From Streptomyces huasconensis (GTDB lineage: Bacteria; Actinomycetota; Actinomycetes; Streptomycetales; Streptomycetaceae), in contig RBWT01000083.1 of assembly GCA_004010275.1 (NCBI GenBank), forward strand, positions 1-34,693: a DNA stretch of 34,693 bases, in the 5' to 3' direction. Numbering within the stretch: position 1 is the stretch's first letter; each line of letters opens with the position of its first letter. Below, piece after piece: positions 7,340-14,906 of this stretch. The notes below the pieces were generated by a model, which saw nothing but the letters and a program-made list of their open reading frames with translations, searched no databases and was not told where the DNA came from. Made by a program: the position numbers and the translations under genes.

Positions 7340-7835
7340 CTAGGCAGTGTCTTCAAATGATCACCGCTGGCGGATCATGGTGTTGTGATACACGGCAGGG
7401 GCCGTCCGCTCGGCTTCGTCGTCACCGGTGGCAACATCAACGACTGCGCCCGGTTCACCGCCGTGATGGAAACGGTCCGGGTGCCCCGGACGGACCGGGG
7501 CGGCCCCGCACCCGGCCCGATCACGTCCTGGGCGACAAGGGCTACAGCTCGAAGGTGATCCGCACCTGGCTCCGCCGCAAGGGCATACCGCACACGATTC
7601 CCGAGCGGGCCGACCAGGTCGGCAACCGGGCCCGGCGAGGCAGCCGTGGAGGCCGCCCGCCGGGCTTCGACCGTGAGGTCCACAAGCACCGCAACGTCGC
7701 GGAACGGTGCTTCAACCGCCTCAAGCAGTGGCGCGGTATCGCCACCCGCTACGACAAGACCGCCCGGTCCTACGAAGCAGCCGTCACCTTGGCATCGCTC
7801 CTGATGTGGGCGTGACATTTGACGACAGGACCTAG
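7340..7835 (+). mobile_element. Internally deleted IS5-family (IS427-like) element with CTAG target duplication
   Basis: The element is bounded by CTAG at 7340-7343 and 7832-7835. Its terminal repeats are imperfect: GCAGTGTCTTCAAATG on the left, and GTCCTGTCGTCAAATG read from the right, matching at 12 of 16 positions. The left 52 bp match the inverted fragment ending at 9521 with two mismatches. Immediately after GTGATAC (7385-7391) the sequence jumps to the C-terminal half of the transposase, so the N-terminal coding half is deleted. The right CTAG supplies the stop codon of the neighbouring minus-strand gene. Confidence 0.85.
7385..7815 (+). pseudogene. IS5-family transposase remnant (C-terminal half, frameshifted)
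   Basis: Reading from GTG 7385 gives VIHGRGRPLGFVVTGGNIND through the segment ending VRVPRT. The reading frame then shifts by a 1-nt loss near 7494 and continues as RPRTRPDHVLGDKGYSSK, IPHTIPERADQ, RGGRPPGFD, NVAERCFNRLKQWRGIATRY and ends ASLLMWA. These are the hallmark blocks of the DDE catalytic region of IS427-group transposases: the second D in HVLGDKGY and the E of NVAERCFNRLKQW. The first catalytic Asp and the N-terminal DNA-binding part are missing, so the element cannot transpose by itself. The 1-nt shift may be genuine decay or one of the many suspected sequence errors in this window. Confidence 0.85.
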
Positions 7836-9253
7836 CGCGCCAGGCGCGAGCCCAGGCGGGCGTCCTTCTCCGGGGCGCCGAGCGCGGCCGGGTCGAAGGA
7901 GCTGATCCCGGCCGTCGTCAGGCCGGTGGCCGCGCCCTTGAACACCCAGGCGGCACCGGAGTCCCGGTACGTGCCGTCCTCCCCGGGGGCGGTGACGGTC
8001 AGGTCGGCCTTCTTGTCGCCGTTGACGTCGGCGAGCGAGACCTCGGCGCCGAACTTGTCGCCCTTCTCGGAGGCGCCGGGGACGCCGGGCGTGGTCTGGG
8101 TGAAGGACTGGGCGCCCTTGCCGCCGAGGCCGCTCCTGGCGCCCTTGAGCAGGACGACGTTGCCGCTGTCCCGGACGTTCTTGCCGCTCGCGGTGACGTC
8201 CTCGCCGGGGACGCCGACGGCGATGTCGGCGTAGCCGTCGCCGTTGACGTCGCCCGCGCTGATCGAGGCGCCGAACTGGTCGCCGTCCTCACCCACGCCC
8301 GGGACGCCCGGGCTGTCCTGGGTGATCTTCACGGTGCGGGTGGCGGCGGGCCCGTTCTTGCTGCCGTAATCGACGCGGACGGTGCCCTTGTCACGCTCGT
8401 TGTCGTCGTCGAAGGGGCCGTTGTCGCGGGTGACGAAGTCGCCGTAGCCGTCGCCGTCCACGTCCGCGACGGCGCCGCCCACGGAGGCCTTGAGGTCCTT
8501 GGACGTGTGGCCGAGGCCGGACGCGCCGCCCTTCCAGAAGCGGCTGTCGAACGCCCGGTCCTCAAAGCTGTGGCTGGTGACGAGGTCGTCGACGCCGTCG
8601 CCGTCCATGTCGCCCGCGACGAACCCGTCCAGCTCGGGAAACCGTTCGAACCCGATATCGTCCTTCCTGGCCGCCTCGCCGCCGCGCGTGAACGGCCCGT
8701 ACGAGACGGTCATGCCGGGGAGGCCGTGCTCGGGCGTGGCCTTGTAATCATGCGTCACCAGGTCGCGGTGCCCGTCGCCGTCGAAGTCGCCGACGGCCAG
8801 GGAGCCGACCGCGCCCGGCAGTCGGGCGGCCGCGTCCGTGAGCCCGGCGGCGGAGCCCCACAGCACCACGGTGCCGCCTTTACCGGCGCCGATGACCAGG
8901 TCGGTGTAGCCGTCCCCGTCGAGGTCGGCGGCGGTCAGCTCGCGGCCGAAGGCCCCGTGCTTGCTGACGTCCCCGGGCACCCCCGCGCTGGACCGGTCGA
9001 CGACCTTCCGGCGTGCCTGGTCGGCGCCGTCCTTCGACCCGTACACCACGGCCACGTACCCGGCTTCCTGCTTCCCGCCGACCGTCGCGTGCGCCGCTCC
9101 GAGCGTCAGGTCGGCGTACCCGTCCTTGTTGAAGTCGACGACCGGGGCCTTGGCCGCCTTCGCCCGGGGCGCTGCGGACGCGGTGGCGGTGCCTACCGCC
9201 AGCGGCGCGGCGATGGCGGCGGCCGCGATGGCGACGACGAGGGAGCGACGCAC
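7832..9253 (-). CDS. Secreted FG-GAP repeat (integrin-alpha-like beta-propeller) protein
   Basis: A 473-residue exported protein. The N-terminus VRRSLVVAIAAAAIAAPLAV is a Sec signal peptide ending near ATASA. Seven FG-GAP repeats follow, each marked by a calcium-binding Asp loop of type DxDGDGxxD: DFNKDGYADL, DLDGDGYTDL, DFDGDGHRDL, DMDGDGVDDL, DVDGDGYGDF, DVNGDGYADI and DVNGDKKADL. Typical VGVPGED and VTAPGED turns are present in the last two. Such proteins fold as seven-bladed propellers on the cell surface or in the medium; the ligand is unknown. AGGAGG lies 4 nt before GTG 9253. The TAG stop (7834-7832) is part of the CTAG flanking the IS element, so the insertion preserved the end of the gene. 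Confidence 0.9.
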   Translation of the reverse strand: MRRSLVVAIAAAAIAAPLAVGTATASAAPRAKAAKAPVVDFNKDGYADLTLGAAHATVGGKQEAGYVAVVYGSKDGADQARRKVVDRSSAGVPGDVSKHGAFGRELTAADLDGDGYTDLVIGAGKGGTVVLWGSAAGLTDAAARLPGAVGSLAVGDFDGDGHRDLVTHDYKATPEHGLPGMTVSYGPFTRGGEAARKDDIGFERFPELDGFVAGDMDGDGVDDLVTSHSFEDRAFDSRFWKGGASGLGHTSKDLKASVGGAVADVDGDGYGDFVTRDNGPFDDDNERDKGTVRVDYGSKNGPAATRTVKITQDSPGVPGVGEDGDQFGASISAGDVNGDGYADIAVGVPGEDVTASGKNVRDSGNVVLLKGARSGLGGKGAQSFTQTTPGVPGASEKGDKFGAEVSLADVNGDKKADLTVTAPGEDGTYRDSGAAWVFKGAATGLTTAGISSFDPAALGAPEKDARLGSRLAR

Positions 9254-9369
9254 TGTTCCTCCTGAGACTGGTGGCCCTTCGGATCAGGTTGATCAGGGCC
9301 CGCAGAGAGGAGACAGCCGAGGTGACGCGAGGGTTGCACACCTGTGAACCACCAGAAACGGAATCCTTG

Positions 9370-9521
9370 CCTTAACCTCTGCGGTCATCCAGCCGCTTAC
9401 GCCCCCGCAACGACTCGGGCAGCAGCGGCCGGAAGAACTCCCACTCAGCATCGGACAGTTCATGACGACGTATCACAACACCATGATCCACCAGCGGTGA
9501 TCATTTGAAGACAGTGCCTAG
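9370..9521 (-). mobile_element. 5' end fragment of the same IS5-type element, inverted
   Basis: Read on the minus strand from CTAG (9521-9518), the first 52 bp repeat the left end of the element at 7340 with two mismatches. It then continues into the genuine N-terminal transposase coding region, which the first copy lacks. Similarity to IS sequence ends near 9370, and no right terminal repeat is visible there. The fragment lies between the LysR gene and the promoter side of the FG-GAP gene. Confidence 0.75.
9372..9476 (-). pseudogene. IS5-type transposase N-terminal fragment
   Basis: GTG 9476 opens a 34-residue frame, VIRRHELSDAEWEFFRPLLP followed by ESLRGRKRLDDRRG and TAA. SDAEWEFFRPLLP and RKRLDD are the standard opening blocks of IS427/IS5-group transposases, which normally run about 270 residues. 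The break after RLDDR marks the end of recognisable IS sequence. It is not functional. Confidence 0.75.
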
Positions 9522-10426
9522 TACGCGGCGGGGCCGCCGTTGGCCGCGACGGTGTCGGAGACCGCGCGGATGAACGCCTCGGAGCGGGCGTTGGTGCCCG
9601 CCGTGCGCCAGATCAGCGCGACCTCGGCGCAGGGCGCGTCCCGCAGCGGTACGAAGACGACGTCGGGACGGGCGTAGTACCGCTCGACGGAGGCGACCAT
9701 CGGGGAGATCCCCTGGCCGGTGGCGACCAGGGTCATCAGTTCCTGGAAGCCGGCGACGGCCTGGCCGCGGTGGATCTCGCGGCCGCTGGACGTGCGGCGC
9801 GGCACATGGAAGTCCCACCAGTAGGCGGGCGCGCCGTTGGTGACGCCGAAGAAGGTCTCGCCCGCCAGCTCCTCCAGGGAGACCGAGGCGCGTCCGGCGA
9901 GCGGGTGGCCGAGCGGCAGGGCGAGGACGCGCGGTTCGTTGATGACGACGGGGCCGACCGTGAGGTCCGGCTCGGTCACGGGCAGGCAGGTGAAGAGGAC
10001 GTCGATCTCGCCGCGGCGCAGGGGGCCCAGCGGGTCGTGGAACTGCGTCTCGCGCATGGTGACCTCGCTGCCGGGGCAGCGTTCGCGGAACGTCGCGAGG
10101 AGCGGGGCGGTCAGGGAGCCCGCGCCCGAGCCGAGGAAGCCGACGTTCAGCTCGCCCTCGACGCCCCGCGCGGTGTCCTTGGCGCGCGCCACGGCCGCCT
10201 CCAGCTGCGCGTGCAACGGCGCCACGTCCTCGTACAGCTGCTGTCCCAGCGGTGACATGCGTACGACGCGGCTGGTGCGTTCGAAGAGAGGGGCGCCGAT
10301 CTTGCGCTCCAGTTTCTTCACGGTCTGGCTGACGCGGGCCTGGGAGAGGAGGAGGCGTTCGGCGGTGCGGCCGAAATGCAGTTCCTCGGCCAGTGTCAGG
10401 AAGGTCTCCAGCTCCTGCCGTTCCAT
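9518..10426 (-). CDS. LysR-family transcriptional regulator
   Basis: A 302-residue regulator. Residues 1-60 carry the LysR winged helix (ELETFLTLAEELHFGRTAER, then LSQARVSQTVKKLERKIGAP and LFERTSR). The remainder is the periplasmic-binding-like effector domain: GELNVGFLGSGAG, FRERCPGSEVTMRE, RRGEIDVLFTCLP and VATGQGISPMVASVERYY. ATG 10426 was chosen because it begins at the HTH and has AGGGGG 7 nt upstream. The open frame extends far upstream but only as antisense shadow. It is divergent from the SGNH esterase gene at 10564, a typical LysR-target arrangement. A T-N11-A motif lies at 10444-10467. The TAG stop (9520-9518) sits inside CTAG at the IS boundary, giving a natural C-terminus of about the family's usual length. 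Confidence 0.9.
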   Translation of the reverse strand: MERQELETFLTLAEELHFGRTAERLLLSQARVSQTVKKLERKIGAPLFERTSRVVRMSPLGQQLYEDVAPLHAQLEAAVARAKDTARGVEGELNVGFLGSGAGSLTAPLLATFRERCPGSEVTMRETQFHDPLGPLRRGEIDVLFTCLPVTEPDLTVGPVVINEPRVLALPLGHPLAGRASVSLEELAGETFFGVTNGAPAYWWDFHVPRRTSSGREIHRGQAVAGFQELMTLVATGQGISPMVASVERYYARPDVVFVPLRDAPCAEVALIWRTAGTNARSEAFIRAVSDTVAANGGPAAY

Positions 10427-10443
10427 CGCATACCCCCTGTGAC

Positions 10444-10467
10444 CTGCGTCGATAAGCGTGAGCGCAG
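10444..10467. promoter_or_regulatory. Candidate LysR box in the divergent LysR/SGNH promoter region
   Basis: CTGCG (10444-10448) and CGCAG (10463-10467) flank a T (10449) and an A (10461) separated by 11 nt, the T-N11-A signature of LysR sites. Symmetry is imperfect by one base. It lies between two divergent genes, 18 nt from the LysR start and about 97 nt from the esterase start. Confidence 0.35.
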
Positions 10468-10563
10468 GGATCGTTTCATGGATCGCCGTTGATCGGGCCG
10501 GGTGGCCGGTGGATCTTTGAGGAGCCGATCCGGCCCGTGCACCTCTGCAACTCCCTGGAGACC

Positions 10564-11890
10564 ATGATGATTTCGCGTGCCCGTATGACCGCCGTCGCCA
10601 CCGCCACCGCCCTCGCGCTGACCGCAGGGGCCGTCGTGACCGGCGCCCACGCCGTCGGTGCCCCCCGCCACGTCGCCCGCCGCCTCGTCCGCCACTTCGC
10701 CCGCCAAGAAGCCGGAGGCGGGGTGGTCGGCCGCCTGGACCGCCGCCCCGCAACGGCCGAGCACGGGATTCAAGCCCAACTGGTCGGAGGCCGGTTTCGA
10801 CGGGCAGACGCTGCGCCAGGTCGTCCGCGTCACCGAGGGCGGCGACCGCGCCCGCATCCGGCTCTCCAACCGGTACGGCGCCTCGCCGCTGCGGATCGAG
10901 AGCGCCACCGTCGCGCGGACGGCGGACGGCGCGGAGAAGGGGGCCGCCGTGGAGGCGGACTCGGTGCGGCAGCTCACCTTCGGCGGGAAGCGCTCCGTCA
11001 CGATCCCCGCGGGCGCCGACCTGTCCAGCGACGGCGCCGGGCTGAGACTCGCCCCCATGGAGTCCGTGACCGTCACGCTGCGCCTGTCGGGGACCACGGG
11101 CCCGGCCACCTTCCACGCCCAGTCCTTCGCCACCAGCTACCGCGCGGACGGCGACCACACCACGGACACCGGCGGCAAGGCCTTCGGCGAGTCGACGGAG
11201 TCCTGGTACTACCTGGCGGGCGTGGACGTGAGCGGCGGCGAGCGACCGGCCCGACGGGACGGTGTCGTGCTCTTCGGCGACTCCATCACGGACGGCTTCG
11301 CCTCCACCACCGACGAGAACCGCCGCTGGTCCGACGCCCTCGCCGAACGCCTCGCGAAGGCGGGCGACCAGCGGCCCGTCCTCAACGCCGGCATCGGCGG
11401 CAACCTCGTCCTCAACGACTCCGCCTGGTACGGCGAGCGGAGCACCAACCGCTTCGCGCGGGACGCCCTCGACCTGCCCGGCGTCGGCACGGTCGTCGTC
11501 CTCGAAGGCCTCAATGACATCGGCTTCTACGAGGGCGACCACCCCACCTACAAGCCCGCCCCCAAGGTCACTGCCCGGCAGCTCATCAACGGCCACCGCG
11601 CGCTGATCCGCGAGGCCCGCGCCAAGGGCGTGCGGATCGTCGGCGCGACGCTGCTGCCGCTCGGCGGCTCCGACCACTACGGCAAGCACTCGGCGAAGGT
11701 GAGCGACGCGTTCAACACGTGGGTGCGCACGTCCGGTGAGTACGACGCGTACGTCGACTTCGACAAGGCCCTCGCCGACCCGGACGACCCGGAGCGGATC
11801 GCCCCCGCGTACGACAGCGGCGACCAGCTGCACCCGAACGACGCGGGGTACCGGGCCATGGCGCGCGCGGTCGACCTGAAGGCGCTCTGA
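10564..11890 (+). CDS. Secreted SGNH-family esterase/lipase, one apparent frameshift
   Basis: Read through one extra base, this is a 441-residue exported hydrolase. ATG 10564/10567 follows GGAG and gives the signal peptide MISRARMTAVATATALALTA ending near GAHAVGA. The frame is then broken in the C6 run at 10661-10666; with five C it continues as PATSPAASSATSPAKKPEAG, WSAAWTAAPQRP. Landmarks are VVLFGDSITDG (nucleophile Ser), NAGIGGN (oxyanion Gly), VVLEGLNDIG (Asn) and DQLHPNDAGYRAMA (catalytic Asp-His). The fold is that of rhamnogalacturonan-acetylesterase-like/GDSL secreted esterases; the substrate is unknown. Without correction the mature part starts from GTG 10658 and lacks a signal peptide. 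It is divergent from the LysR gene, which may regulate it. Confidence 0.85.
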
Positions 11891-11943
11891 CCGTGCTGGC
11901 TGTGTGGTCCGGGGCTGACCGGCCGCGTGGTCCGGGGCCCGGC

Positions 11944-12345
11944 TCACTCCGTCGTGTAGTAGCGGTAGAACGTCATCGCGAAGACGCTCGCGGCGGCCAG
12001 CAGCCCGAGGACCGTCGACCGGACCACGCTCGCCCCGCCCGCGCTGACCAGGAAGCCGAAGCTGACCCCCGCGAACACCGCCCAGGACATGGAGCGCAGT
12101 TCGCGGGGCAGCGACGGTGCCACCCGGTGCAGGGCGTACATGAGGGCGGCGAAGACGAGACCGGCGACGACGCCGAACAGGGCGCTCCCGGCGGTGAGCG
12201 GACCGCCGTCGCGCCGGATCAGGCCGGCCCACAGGCCGTAGACGACGCCCATGGCCAGGGCGAGGCCCGCCCAGCGGGCGGCGCCGGACGCGGCCCGTGA
12301 GCGGCGGGTGCGGCGGGTGTGGAAGGCGGGGGCGGCGTGTGCCAT
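11944..12345 (-). CDS. Small integral membrane protein, function unknown
   Basis: A 133-residue protein with a basic N-terminal tail (FHTRRTRRSR) and four predicted membrane segments: WAGLALAMGVVYGLWAGLI, a segment around SALFGVVAGLVFAALMYAL, MSWAVFAGVSFGFLVSAGG and TVLGLLAAASVFAMTF. It ends YRYYTTE. AAGGGAA lies about 6 nt before ATG 12345. It is convergent with the esterase gene and lies 42 nt downstream of the SH3-like gene on the same strand, so the two may be co-transcribed. No enzymatic motif is visible and I do not recognise a named family. Confidence 0.75.
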   Translation of the reverse strand: MAHAAPAFHTRRTRRSRAASGAARWAGLALAMGVVYGLWAGLIRRDGGPLTAGSALFGVVAGLVFAALMYALHRVAPSLPRELRSMSWAVFAGVSFGFLVSAGGASVVRSTVLGLLAAASVFAMTFYRYYTTE

Positions 12346-12387
12346 GACGGTTCCCTTCTCTCTGACGGCACCTGCACCGGTCGTACG

Positions 12388-12807
12388 TCAGCGGTCGCGG
12401 TACGCGCACGGGTCGTGGTGGCAGTCCTTGTCCCGCCACTGCGGGCACGGGTCGACGGCCGAGCAGCTCGGCACGTGACGGCCGTGGGTGTCGACGTAGG
12501 CCGCGCTCACCCAGCCGCGGACGCCGGTGAGCCAGTACCAGTCGGCGTTTCCGTGCACCGCGGTCGTGCCCTTGACGGCGCACTCGACGCGGTCCTGGCT
12601 GCCGTGCGGGAGCTTCGCGACGATCCTGCCGTCGGTGCCCGGCCGGTCCCTGACCTTGAGGTCGGGGCCGGAGACGACGGTGCCCCAGATGACTCCGCGG
12701 TCGTGGCCGGCGGGGGTGGCGGCGGTGGCCGTGGCTGTGGTCGCGGCGGTGGTGGCGGTCAGCAGCGCCGTCGCGCAGGCGGCCCCGAGGGTCAGAGCGA
12801 TTCTCAT
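12388..12807 (-). CDS. Secreted SH3-domain-like protein
   Basis: A 139-residue exported protein. The signal peptide MRIALTLGAACATALLTATT is followed by an Ala/Thr linker. Residues from about 40 to 112 form a bacterial SH3-type fold (SH3b): GTVVSGPDLKVRDRPGTDG, IVAKLPHGSQDRVECAVKGT, NADWYWLTGVRGWVSAAYVD. The C-terminal tail is Cys-rich (CSAVDPCPQW, CHHDPCAYRDR) and probably disulfide-bonded. SH3b domains often bind cell-wall peptides, and many Streptomyces encode such short exported forms. AGGAGG lies 6 nt before ATG 12807, which settles the start even though the frame is open further upstream. Confidence 0.85.
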   Translation of the reverse strand: MRIALTLGAACATALLTATTAATTATATAATPAGHDRGVIWGTVVSGPDLKVRDRPGTDGRIVAKLPHGSQDRVECAVKGTTAVHGNADWYWLTGVRGWVSAAYVDTHGRHVPSCSAVDPCPQWRDKDCHHDPCAYRDR

Positions 12808-12966
12808 GATCGGCCTCCTCGTTCCCTCATCCAGGAAACACCCGTTCGGCCCAGCGCTCCACCGGAAGCCGCGCCACACTGGAGACCGATGAGTTTCCGG
12901 GGCGGACCCGGTCTGCCCTCCTGACGACACTCCTTCGCGGAGATTCTTGTGAGAAGGCGGGCGGAC

Positions 12967-13980
12967 ATGAGCAGCATGGCCATCGAGACCGCGGGTCTGG
13001 TGAAGACCTTCGGCGACAACCGCGCGGTCGACGGCATCGACCTCTCCGTCCCGGCCGGCACGGTGTACGGCGTCCTCGGACCGAACGGCGCGGGCAAGAC
13101 CACCGCCGTCAAGATGCTCGCCACCCTGCTGCGGCCCGACGGCGGCGAGGCGCACGTCTTCGGTCACGACGTGGTGCGCGAGGCCGACGCCGTACGGAGC
13201 CGGGTCAGCCTCACCGGTCAGTACGCGTCGGTCGACGAGGACCTGACCGGCATGGAGAACCTGATACTGCTGGCCCGCCTCACCGGGCACGCCAAGAAGG
13301 CGGCGCGGGAGCGGGCCGGGCAGCTCCTGGAGGCGTTCGGCCTCACCGAGGCGGCGGGCCGCCAGGTGAAGAACTACTCCGGCGGCATGCGGCGCCGCAT
13401 CGACATCGCCGCGTCCATCCTGAACACCCCCGACCTGCTCTTCCTGGACGAGCCGACGACGGGCCTCGACCCGCGCAGCCGCAACCAGGTCTGGGACATC
13501 GTGCGCGCGGTCGTCGGCCACGGCACGACGGTCCTGCTCACCACCCAGTACCTCGACGAGGCCGACCAGTTGGCGGCCCGCATCGCCGTCATCGACCGGG
13601 GCAAGGTCATCGCCGAGGGCACCAAGGGCGAGCTGAAGGCGTCCGTCGGCGCGGGCTCCGTCCACGTACGGCTGCGGGACGCCGAGCGGCGGGAGGAGGC
13701 GGCGCGGCTCCTCGGGGCGGTCCTCGACGCGCAGGTCCAGCTGGAACCCGATCCCGTGGCGCTGACCGCCCGCGTCGGCACGGACGGCGGGCGCGACGGG
13801 CGGGGCGCCGCCGAGCAGGCCTCGCGCGCCCTCGCCGAGCTGGCCCGCGCCGGCATCACCGTCGACAACTTCGCGCTGGGGCAGCCCAGCCTGGACGAGG
13901 TCTTCCTCGCCCTGACCGGCTCGGACACCGGCCACCACCACGCCCCCGCGACCGACCTCGAGAAGGAGGCCAGGGCATGA
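12967..13980 (+). CDS. ABC transporter ATP-binding protein, DrrA type
   Basis: A 337-residue ATPase of the daunorubicin-resistance (DrrA) branch. Walker A is GPNGAGKTT at about residue 38, the Q-loop TGQYASVDEDLTGMENL follows, the signature is NYSGGMRRRIDIAASI, Walker B is LLFLDEPTTGLDP, and the switch region reads LLTTQYLDEADQLA. The C-terminal 100 residues carry the DrrA-type extension ending LGQPSLDEVFLALTG. ATG 12967 with AAGG about 9 nt upstream was chosen; GTG 12949 is an alternative. Its last codons overlap the permease start in ATGA (13977-13980), so the two are one operon. The substrate is unknown. DrrAB-type pumps export hydrophobic drugs or lipids, but no biosynthetic cluster is present in this window. 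Confidence 0.93.
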   Translation: MSSMAIETAGLVKTFGDNRAVDGIDLSVPAGTVYGVLGPNGAGKTTAVKMLATLLRPDGGEAHVFGHDVVREADAVRSRVSLTGQYASVDEDLTGMENLILLARLTGHAKKAARERAGQLLEAFGLTEAAGRQVKNYSGGMRRRIDIAASILNTPDLLFLDEPTTGLDPRSRNQVWDIVRAVVGHGTTVLLTTQYLDEADQLAARIAVIDRGKVIAEGTKGELKASVGAGSVHVRLRDAERREEAARLLGAVLDAQVQLEPDPVALTARVGTDGGRDGRGAAEQASRALAELARAGITVDNFALGQPSLDEVFLALTGSDTGHHHAPATDLEKEARA

Positions 13981-14825
13981 GCACCGCCGCCCCCGCCGAG
14001 ACGCAGGACCTCGCCCCCGTCCGTACGGACTCCCTCGCCGAGCTGCTGATCTCCACCGGCCGGCCGCCGCGGCCGAGCGCGCTCTCCGCCAGCCTGACGT
14101 TCGGCTGGCGCGCCATGCTCAAGATCAAGCACGTACCGGAGCAGCTCTTCGACGTCACGGCGTTCCCGATCATGATGGTGCTGATGTACACGTACCTCTT
14201 CGGGGGCGCGCTCGCCGGGTCGCCGAGCGAGTACATCCAGTACCTGCTGCCGGGCATCCTCGTGATGTCCGTCGTCATGATCACCATGTACACGGGCGTC
14301 TCGGTCAACACCGACATCGAGAAGGGCGTCTTCGACCGCTTCCGCACGCTGCCGATCTGGCGGCCCTCGGTGATGGTCGGCTACCTCCTCGGCGACGCCC
14401 TGCGGTACGCCATCGCCTCCGTGGTCATCCTGACCGTCGGCCTCATCATGGGCTTCCGGCCGGACGGCGGGTTCGTGGGCGTCGTGGCCGGGATCGCGGT
14501 GCTGCTCGTCTTCTCGTTCGCGTTCTCGTGGATCTGGACGATGTTCGGACTGCTGCTGCGCACCGAGAAGTCGGTGATGGGCGTCAGCATGATGGTGATC
14601 TTCCCGCTGACCTTCCTCAGCGACATCTTCGTGAAGCCCGAGACGATGCCGGGCTGGCTCCAGGCCTTCGTCAACAACAACCCCATCACCCATGTCTCCT
14701 CGGCGGTCCGCGCCCTGATGGACGGCACGTCGCCGACGACGGAGCTGGCGTGGACGTTCGGCTGGGCGCTGCTGCTGGTGGCGGTGTTCGGGCCGGTGAC
14801 GATGCGGCTGTACAACCGCAAGTAG
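13977..14825 (+). CDS. ABC-2 type permease, DrrB type
   Basis: A 282-residue permease with about six membrane helices: FPIMMVLMYTYLFGGALAG, YLLPGILVMSVVMITMYTGV, a segment around LRYAIASVVILTVGLIMGF, VVAGIAVLLVFSFAFSWIW, VSMMVIFPLTFLSDIFV and WALLLVAVFGPVTMRLY. The motif TDIEKGVFDRFRTLPIWRPS is the diagnostic ABC-2/DrrB cytoplasmic loop. A 50-residue cytosolic N-terminus precedes the first helix. Translation is coupled to the ATPase by ATGA overlap. Together they make a two-component half-transporter set. A hairpin follows at 14865-14893. Confidence 0.92.
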   Translation: MSTAAPAETQDLAPVRTDSLAELLISTGRPPRPSALSASLTFGWRAMLKIKHVPEQLFDVTAFPIMMVLMYTYLFGGALAGSPSEYIQYLLPGILVMSVVMITMYTGVSVNTDIEKGVFDRFRTLPIWRPSVMVGYLLGDALRYAIASVVILTVGLIMGFRPDGGFVGVVAGIAVLLVFSFAFSWIWTMFGLLLRTEKSVMGVSMMVIFPLTFLSDIFVKPETMPGWLQAFVNNNPITHVSSAVRALMDGTSPTTELAWTFGWALLLVAVFGPVTMRLYNRK

Positions 14826-14864
14826 CGCGGATCGGCCCGTACGCCGATTGCCCCATATGCAGTC

Positions 14865-14893
14865 GCCCCGGTCGCATCCCGCGCGGCCGGGGC
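14865..14893 (+). terminator. Hairpin terminator after the DrrAB-type operon
   Basis: GCCCCGG (14865-14871) pairs with CCGGGGC (14887-14893) around a 15-nt loop that can form further pairs, and the stem is followed by TTT. It lies 40 nt after the permease stop and runs right up to the next gene. Confidence 0.55.
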
Positions 14894-14906
14894 TTTGCCT
14901 GTAGGC

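Noticed and set aside
7832..9253. Repeated Asp-rich segments in the FG-GAP gene as a DNA repeat array or CRISPR
   Set aside because: The repeats are at protein level (FG-GAP blades), differ in DNA sequence and spacing, and are read as one open frame.
9518..12583. A 1021-codon open frame on the minus strand
   Set aside because: Only the last 302 codons are the LysR gene. The rest is antisense to the SGNH esterase and Arg/Gly-rich, a usual artefact of high-GC DNA.
12967..14825. DrrAB-type exporter as a sign of a nearby antibiotic cluster
   Set aside because: No biosynthetic enzyme (PKS, NRPS, terpene cyclase, glycosyltransferase) is present anywhere in the window; such exporters are common outside clusters.
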